This document shows positions 1 to 4,165 of a DNA stretch of 8,457 bases, piece after piece. The DNA comes from an uncultured Actinomycetes bacterium. Its GTDB lineage: Bacteria > Actinomycetota > Acidimicrobiia > Acidimicrobiales > Microtrichaceae. The stretch lies in contig CAIYXG010000136.1 of assembly GCA_903930035.1 (NCBI GenBank), positions 1-8,457 on the forward strand, given 5' to 3'. The notes under the pieces are model-generated. The model worked only from the letters and a program-made list of their open reading frames with translations, was not told where the DNA came from and did not search any database. How positions within the stretch are numbered: position 1 is the first letter of the stretch; every line of letters begins with the position of its first letter. The translations under genes and the position numbers were made by a program.

Positions 1-756
1 CCGTTCCTGGGCTTCACGGTGCTGCCCCCCGACCTCTCCGCCGTGGTGACGGTGCTCTGGGTCGTCGGCCTGGCCAACGCCGTGAACCTGATCGACGGCC
101 TCGACGGCCTGGCCGCCGGGATCGTGGCGATCGCCGCCGGGTCCTTCTTCCTCTACGGCTACAAGCTGCTCGACGCCGGGGTCCTCGACCGCTCCAACGT
201 CGGCCCGCTGGTCGCCGTCGTCACGGCCGGGATCTGCCTGGGGTTCCTGCCGTTCAACTTCAACCCGGCGACGATCTTCATGGGCGACAGCGGCGCCCTC
301 ATGCTGGGCGGCCTGCTGGCCTCGGCGACCGTGGCGGTGGGCGGGCAGTCCGACGACCCGTTCTCGGGCCAGGCCTGGTTCTTCTTCGCCCCGCTCGTGC
401 TGCCGCTGTTCATCCTGGCGGTGCCACTGCTCGACACGGTCTTCGCCGTGGTCCGCCGGGCCACGCGCCGCAGCGGCTGGGCGACCGCGGACAAGGAGCA
501 CCTGCACCACCGGCTCATGGAGATGGGCCACGGCCACCGCCGCGCCGTGGTCATCCTGTGGGCATGGACCGCCCTGCTGAGCGGGTTCGTGCTGGTCCCC
601 GTGTTCACCAACCGGGGCAACGGCATCGTGCCGGTCGGCATCCTGGCGCTGGCGCTCCTGCTGTTCACGCTGCTCGCGCCGCGCTGGATCCGCAGCGGCG
701 AGCGCCGCGACGCCGAGCTCGCCGAGCAGGACGAGGCCGAGCTCAGCCGGCAGTGA
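1..756 (+). CDS. wecA: Polyprenyl-phosphate sugar-1-phosphate transferase, WecA/TagO/MraY superfamily (5' partial)
   Basis: The reading frame is open from the first base, so the N-terminus is missing; 251 residues remain before the TGA. The family are multi-pass membrane enzymes that move a sugar-1-phosphate from a UDP-sugar (often UDP-GlcNAc) onto undecaprenyl or decaprenyl phosphate, the first lipid-linked step of cell-wall polymer synthesis. Visible hallmarks are the cytoplasmic NAVNLIDGLDGLAAG block (fragment residues about 27-41), the NFNPATIFMGDSGALMLG block (about 87-104) and a late HLHHRL motif (about 167-172), typical of WecA/TagO rather than MraY. Hydrophobic helices alternate with these loops, and the protein ends in a charged tail rich in Glu, Arg and Ala. 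The early DD motif expected in the missing part cannot be checked. The family assignment is strong. The sugar and the exact WecA identity are inferred, and TagO/Rfe-like or other GT4 transferases remain possible. Confidence 0.88.
   Translation, partial: PFLGFTVLPPDLSAVVTVLWVVGLANAVNLIDGLDGLAAGIVAIAAGSFFLYGYKLLDAGVLDRSNVGPLVAVVTAGICLGFLPFNFNPATIFMGDSGALMLGGLLASATVAVGGQSDDPFSGQAWFFFAPLVLPLFILAVPLLDTVFAVVRRATRRSGWATADKEHLHHRLMEMGHGHRRAVVILWAWTALLSGFVLVPVFTNRGNGIVPVGILALALLLFTLLAPRWIRSGERRDAELAEQDEAELSRQ
743..756. other. Convergent 3' overlap of transferase and amidohydrolase genes
   Basis: The + strand gene stops with TGA at 754-756 and the - strand gene stops with TGA at 743-745 (read on the complement), so the two coding ends overlap by 14 bp. 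There is therefore no room for a dedicated terminator between them. Transcripts from either side must run into the opposing gene unless terminated inside coding sequence. Confidence 0.85.
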
Positions 757-2494
757 CGGTGTCGGTGTCGCGGCCCGAGCGCAGCACCTGGCCGGGCCGG
801 GCGCCCGTGCTGACGCCGTCGGCGACGACCTTGGTCCCGGCCACCCAGACGCCGGTCACCCCGACCGACCCGGCGTAGAGCCGCGGGGTACCGCCCGGCA
901 GGTCGTCCACCAGGGTGAGACGTTCCGAGTCCACCGTCGCCGGGTCGAACAGCACCAGGTCGGCGTGGGCGCCCTCGCGCACGACGCCCCGGTCGCGCAG
1001 TCCGAACAGCGCGGCGGGCACCGAGGTCAGGAGCTGCACGGCGTGCTCGAGCGAGGTGAGCTGCCGTCCCCGGAGGCAGTCGGCGATGAACCGGGTGGAG
1101 TAGTTGGCGCCCTGCATGCGGTCCAGGTGGGCGCCGGCGTCGGACCCGCCGAGCATGACCGACGGGTGGTCCCAGGCCTCGCGCCGCAGCCGCCACGACT
1201 CGTCGTCGTTGTCGGTGGCGCCGGGCCACAGCACGGTCCGCAGGTCGTCGGCCACCACCACGTCGAGCAGCGTGTCGAACGGGTCGGCGTCGCCACGCTC
1301 GGCCGCCAGCTCGCCGATGCGCCGCCCGCTCAGCCCCTCGTTGGCCGCCGAGAAGGTGTCGCCCACGACGTAGATGTCCCACCCGGTGAGCCGGGCGAAC
1401 ACGCCGGCCTCCGGCGAGGCCGCCCCCGCCTTGAGGGCGGCCCGGACCTGGGGGTCCTTCAGCCGCTCGACGCGCTCGGGGACGGGCAGGCCCAGGACCT
1501 CGCCCCAGCCCGGGAGCATGTTGAGGGCGCAGTAGTTCAGGAAGCTCATGTTCATGCCCACGATGACCGGCATGGTGAGCGCGACGACCTTGGCCCCCTC
1601 GGCGGCGCAGCGGTCCATGGCCGCGAGCTGGTTGCGGTACCGCTCGGGCGCGTGCGAGTCGACGGTCAGCACGTTCCAGTTGAGCGGGCGGTTCCCGGCC
1701 CGGGAGAACTCGATCATGAAGTCGACCTCCTCGTCGGGGAACCCGTCGAGGCAGCCGTCGGACGCGAACTCGAGGGTCGTGCCCTCGTGCTCCGACACCA
1801 CCGAGGCCAGTGCCAGCAGCTCGTCCTTGGTGGCCCAGCGGGAGGCCACCTTCTGGCCGTCGCCGTCGGAGTGCGTACGGGCCAGCGTGGTGGAGAAGCC
1901 CAGGCCGCCGGCCTCGATGCTCTCGGCGAGCAGGGCCCGCATGGCCTCGACCTGCTCGGGGGTGGCCTCGTGCCCGACGGCGTCGGCCCCCATCACCTTG
2001 CGGCGGAGCGCGCAGTGCCCCACCAGGAAGCCCACGTTGACGCCGACGTTCCCGTCGAGCCGGTCCAGGTACTCGCCGAAGGACTCCCAGTCCCACGGGA
2101 CCCCGTCGAGGAGCGCCACGAGGGGCATGCCCTCGACCTTGGCCATCATCCGGGCCACGTAGTCCTGGTCGCCCGGGATGAACGGGGCCAGCGTGAAGCC
2201 GCAGTTGCCGGCCACGATGGTCGTGAAGCCGTGCAGGTTGGACGGCGACCCGCTCGGGTCCCACATCAGCTGGGCGTCGTAGTGCGTGTGCGGGTCGACG
2301 AACCCGGGGGTCAGGACCTGCCCGGTGGCGTCCACGACGGCGTCGGCGGGCAGCCCCGAGGTGTCCAGGGTCCCTGCGCCGGCCACCACGACCACGCGGC
2401 CGTCGGCGACGCCGACGTCGGCGGGCCGGGACGGGGCGCCGGTGCCGTCGACCAGCGTGGCGTTGACGATGGCGAGGTCCAGGGGGGTGGCCAT
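743..2494 (-). CDS. Amidohydrolase of the N-acyl-D-amino-acid deacylase family
   Basis: 583 residues, a usual size for this branch of metal-dependent amidohydrolases, whose characterised members hydrolyse N-acyl-D-amino acids. The N-terminal beta-sandwich strand pattern (NATLVDGTGAPSRPADVGV) leads to PGFVDPHTHYD with metal-ligand candidates His69 and His71. GNCGFTLAP follows with Cys98, then GGSDAGAHLD with the catalytic/metal Asp452, and a C-terminal REGAHADLVLFDP strand (about 507-518) that closes the sandwich. No signal peptide is seen, so it is probably cytoplasmic. The start at 2494 (ATG) is backed by a GGAG six bases upstream. The gene is divergent from the ABC importer, which suggests shared regulation or a linked substrate (inference). 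Oddly, I cannot find the HM- and SHHK-type histidine motifs of characterised D-aminoacylases. At the comparable places the protein has TLEFASDG (240-247) and LNWNVLTVDS (271-280), so the true substrate may differ. Confidence 0.85.
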   Translation of the reverse strand: MATPLDLAIVNATLVDGTGAPSRPADVGVADGRVVVVAGAGTLDTSGLPADAVVDATGQVLTPGFVDPHTHYDAQLMWDPSGSPSNLHGFTTIVAGNCGFTLAPFIPGDQDYVARMMAKVEGMPLVALLDGVPWDWESFGEYLDRLDGNVGVNVGFLVGHCALRRKVMGADAVGHEATPEQVEAMRALLAESIEAGGLGFSTTLARTHSDGDGQKVASRWATKDELLALASVVSEHEGTTLEFASDGCLDGFPDEEVDFMIEFSRAGNRPLNWNVLTVDSHAPERYRNQLAAMDRCAAEGAKVVALTMPVIVGMNMSFLNYCALNMLPGWGEVLGLPVPERVERLKDPQVRAALKAGAASPEAGVFARLTGWDIYVVGDTFSAANEGLSGRRIGELAAERGDADPFDTLLDVVVADDLRTVLWPGATDNDDESWRLRREAWDHPSVMLGGSDAGAHLDRMQGANYSTRFIADCLRGRQLTSLEHAVQLLTSVPAALFGLRDRGVVREGAHADLVLFDPATVDSERLTLVDDLPGGTPRLYAGSVGVTGVWVAGTKVVADGVSTGARPGQVLRSGRDTDTVTAG

Positions 2495-2500
2495 GACGTG

Positions 2501-2504
2501 CTCC
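2501..2504 (-). promoter_or_regulatory. Ribosome-binding site of the amidohydrolase
   Basis: On the - strand, GGAG lies six bases before the ATG whose complement is at 2492-2494. This spacing is good and supports that start over any further upstream extension of the frame. Confidence 0.6.
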
Positions 2505-2525
2505 AGTGCGGGTTCGTTGCTGCGG

Positions 2526-2540
2526 TCCGGCCGGGCCGGA
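2526..2540. repeat. Inverted repeat TCCGGC-CGG-GCCGGA
   Basis: A perfect 6-bp inverted repeat with a 3-base centre, 32 bases upstream of the amidohydrolase start codon. It could be an operator or leader hairpin for that gene. Such GC-only palindromes also arise by chance in DNA this rich in G and C, so no function is claimed. Confidence 0.3.
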
Positions 2541-2560
2541 GGTCGGGCGCCATCCTTCCA

Positions 2561-2577
2561 GACCGTCCGTCGCGGTC
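2561..2577. repeat. Inverted repeat GACCG-N7-CGGTC
   Basis: Perfect 5-bp arms separated by seven bases (arms 2561-2565 and 2573-2577) near the middle of the divergent region. The layout resembles a dimeric regulator site but is short enough to be chance. Confidence 0.25.
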
Positions 2578-2632
2578 AAAGCGTGCGCGGCCCGCCGTCC
2601 GTGCCGCTCGCACGACGCACCGTGGCGCCGCG

Positions 2633-2641
2633 TGCTAGAAA
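2633..2641 (+). promoter_or_regulatory. Candidate extended -10 element for the importer operon
   Basis: The sequence TGCTAGAAA contains a TGn extension followed by TAGAAA, which matches the TAnAAn part of a -10 box and is one of very few AT-richer patches in the region. No good -35 box is seen 17-18 bases upstream. It would give a leader of roughly 65 bases before the binding-protein start. This is a visual call only. Confidence 0.25.
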
Positions 2642-2648
2642 CCTGTCA

Positions 2649-2665
2649 CCTGCGAGTTCTGCAGG
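2649..2665. repeat. Inverted repeat CCTGC-N7-GCAGG
   Basis: Perfect 5-bp arms (2649-2653 and 2661-2665) around a seven-base centre, just downstream of the candidate -10 element. It could be an operator overlapping the transcription start or a leader stem. It stands in one of the less GC-rich parts of the intergenic region, so is slightly less likely to be compositional. Confidence 0.3.
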
Positions 2666-2667
2666 CT

Positions 2668-2677
2668 CGGGATCCCG
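2668..2677. repeat. Palindrome CGGGATCCCG
   Basis: A perfect 10-bp palindrome lying three bases after the preceding inverted repeat, in the likely leader of the importer mRNA. Together the two could form tandem stems or a composite regulator site. Function is unproven. Confidence 0.3.
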
Positions 2678-2698
2678 CCACCGGGCGGGCAGTCGCCC

Positions 2699-2705
2699 AG
2701 GGGGG
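2699..2705 (+). promoter_or_regulatory. Ribosome-binding site of the substrate-binding protein
   Basis: AGGGGGG sits six bases before the ATG at 2712. This decides the start codon: the frame is open much further upstream, but only from 2712 does the protein begin with a lipoprotein signal peptide. Confidence 0.65.
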
Positions 2706-2711
2706 CATGAG

Positions 2712-4130
2712 ATGAAGCGTTCGCTCGCTGTTCTGGTGTGTGCGGTGGCACTCGTGGCCTCGGCCTGCGGTGCCAAGGGGGACGACAACGGCGCGGCGCA
2801 GGCCTCGTCGACCACCGCCGCCGGCGGGTCGGGCTCCTCGGGCACGTCGTCGGCCAAGTTCGGCGACCTCGACTCCCCTTGCGGCAAGGGCGACGCGAAG
2901 GTCAAGGCGGGCGAGGGCCCGTCCACCCCGGGCCAGATCGCCGTGGGCATCGCCAACGACCGCAGCTCGACCATCCGCCCCGGCCTCAACAAGGAGCTGT
3001 GGGACGCCTCGAACGCCTTCATCAAGTGGTGCAACGACCAGGGCGGCATCTCCGGCCTGAAGATCCAGCCGGTCGACCTCGACGGCCAGCTGCTGCAGGT
3101 CCAGGCGGCCATGACCAAGGCCTGCACCTCGGTGTTCGCCATGGTGGGCGGCGCCTTCGTCCAGGACGACCAGGAGTTCTCCGGCCAGGACGGCTCCGAC
3201 TTCCACAAGTGCGACCTGATCGACATCCCGGCCTTCGCCGTCTCGGTGAAGAAGTCCGAGTCCAACGGCCAGGTCCAGCCCATCCCCAACCCGGCCTACA
3301 AGAAGTCCACCGGCTGGATCCAGGACTTCAAGAAGCTCTACCCCGAGGAGTCCAAGAAGAACGTCGTGGTCTACGGCGAGCTGCCCTCCCTCAAGGTGGT
3401 CAAGGAGCAGTACGACGCCGGCGTGCAGGCCGTCGGCGGCATCGAGCAGCTGCCCGCCATCTCCTACCCGGTGGCCGGCCTGACCGACTGGGGCCCCACC
3501 GCCGACCGCGTGATCTCGAGCGGCGCCACCTCGCTGTACTACGTGGGCGAGCCCTCGAACCTGGCCAACCTGATGGCCGCCCTGAGCCAGAAGAACTGGA
3601 AGGGCAAGGTCCTCAACGAGACCAACATCTACGACGACCAGGTGTTCGCCAAGGGCAACGACGCCGTCGAGGGCATCCTCGTCCGGCTGCCCTACCCGCC
3701 GTTCGAGGAGGCCTCGGACAACCCGGCGGTGCAGCAGTACCTCGACAACCTGAAGGCCTACGACTCGAGCGCGAAGGCGGCGGGCCTGGGCATCCAGAGC
3801 ACCTCGGCCTGGCTCCTGTTCGCCTCGGCCGTCAAGAAGTGCGCCGCCGAGAACGGCGGTACCGTCGACCGCACCTGCGTCCTGAAGACGGCCAAGACGT
3901 TCACCGGGTGGACGGCCGGCGGCCTCCACGCCCCGAACGACCCGGGCGGCAAGGAGCCCACCCAGTGCAGCCTCCTGATCGAGGCCAAGGGCGGCGAGTG
4001 GGTCCGGAAGTACCCGAAGGTCGGTGGCACCGACGACGACCAGGACGGCTACCACTGCCCCGAGGACAGCTCGGCCGACGTCACGGCCGACCTGGGCCAG
4101 GGCGCGGTCGACCCCTCCCGCCCGGTCTGA
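2712..4130 (+). CDS. ABC importer substrate-binding lipoprotein, LivJ/LivK-type (Peripla_BP_6-like)
   Basis: 472 residues, probably anchored outside the membrane, where it would deliver a solute to the permease encoded next. The N-terminus MKRSLAVLVCAVALVASAC is a lipoprotein signal with a lipobox-like ASAC; Cys19 would be the lipidated residue. A flexible Ser/Gly/Thr linker follows to about residue 49. The fold resembles leucine/branched-chain-type type I binding proteins: an IAVGI opening strand (about 76-80), INQQGGI-like WCNDQGGISGLKI (106-118), and a second lobe with NVVVYGELPS and ATSLYYVGEPSN. Eight further cysteines (57, 107, 138, 167, 377, 389, 419, 449) could form four disulfides, many for this family. 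The C-terminus carries DDDQDGYHC, a DxDxDG calcium-loop-like motif. The ligand cannot be read from the sequence; amino acids, amides, urea or other small acids are all used by this family. Codon choice is strongly C/G-ending, as in a well-expressed gene. Confidence 0.88.
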   Translation: MKRSLAVLVCAVALVASACGAKGDDNGAAQASSTTAAGGSGSSGTSSAKFGDLDSPCGKGDAKVKAGEGPSTPGQIAVGIANDRSSTIRPGLNKELWDASNAFIKWCNDQGGISGLKIQPVDLDGQLLQVQAAMTKACTSVFAMVGGAFVQDDQEFSGQDGSDFHKCDLIDIPAFAVSVKKSESNGQVQPIPNPAYKKSTGWIQDFKKLYPEESKKNVVVYGELPSLKVVKEQYDAGVQAVGGIEQLPAISYPVAGLTDWGPTADRVISSGATSLYYVGEPSNLANLMAALSQKNWKGKVLNETNIYDDQVFAKGNDAVEGILVRLPYPPFEEASDNPAVQQYLDNLKAYDSSAKAAGLGIQSTSAWLLFASAVKKCAAENGGTVDRTCVLKTAKTFTGWTAGGLHAPNDPGGKEPTQCSLLIEAKGGEWVRKYPKVGGTDDDQDGYHCPEDSSADVTADLGQGAVDPSRPV

Positions 4131-4145
4131 CCTAGTCAGACCGGG
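4121..4145 (+). terminator. Strong hairpin across the binding-protein stop codon (attenuator or mRNA-stability element)
   Basis: Perfect 11-bp arms, CCCGGTCTGAC (4121-4131) and GTCAGACCGGG (4135-4145), enclose a 3-base CTA loop. The TGA stop codon (4128-4130) lies within the 5' arm. No T-run follows, so it is not a textbook intrinsic terminator. It could cause partial termination or block 3'-5' decay, leaving more binding-protein mRNA than permease mRNA, a stoichiometry common in importer operons. The structure is seen; the role is inferred. Confidence 0.6.
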
Positions 4146-4159
4146 ACCACGAGGTCCCG
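4142..4159 (+). promoter_or_regulatory. Second hairpin holding the permease ribosome-binding site
   Basis: Perfect 7-bp arms CGGGACC (4142-4148) and GGTCCCG (4153-4159) flank an ACGA loop. The arm shares 4142-4145 with the 3' arm of the preceding hairpin, so the two stems cannot both form completely. The best ribosome-binding candidate for the permease, GAGG at 4151-4154, lies partly in the loop and partly in the 3' arm, 11 bases before the GTG at 4166. Folding would hinder permease translation. Confidence 0.5.
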
Positions 4160-4165
4160 TCCGAC

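Larger units (their letters stand above)
2495..2711. other. Divergent intergenic region between amidohydrolase and ABC importer operon
   Basis: These 217 bp separate two genes read away from each other, so both promoters should lie here. I see no convincing small gene. The region holds four short inverted repeats (2526-2540, 2561-2577, 2649-2665, 2668-2677), a weak extended -10 candidate at 2633-2641, a small GC hairpin (GGGCG at 2683-2687 with CGCCC at 2694-2698) just before the importer ribosome-binding site, and both ribosome-binding sites. No regulator gene is adjacent in the window, so the controlling protein is unknown. Confidence 0.7.

Noticed and set aside
965..2638. A 557-codon + strand open frame opposite the amidohydrolase
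   Set aside because: Composition is Gly/Val/His/Arg/Pro-biased without any recognisable domain, while the - strand gives a full amidohydrolase with conserved motifs. It is a shadow frame.
2286..2711. Upstream extension of the binding-protein frame to 2286
   Set aside because: The extension overlaps the divergent amidohydrolase and would bury the lipoprotein signal. The ribosome-binding site and signal peptide place the start at 2712.
2707..2715. A two-codon ATG-AGA-TGA mini-frame overlapping the binding-protein start
   Set aside because: Its ATG lies only one base after the G-run, too close for initiation, and the same G-run is well spaced for the ATG at 2712. It is most likely coincidence.
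2646..4055. A 469-codon - strand open frame opposite the binding-protein gene
   Set aside because: It is Leu/Val/Gly/Asp-rich, antisense to a convincing lipoprotein gene, and has no ribosome-binding site or domain I can identify.
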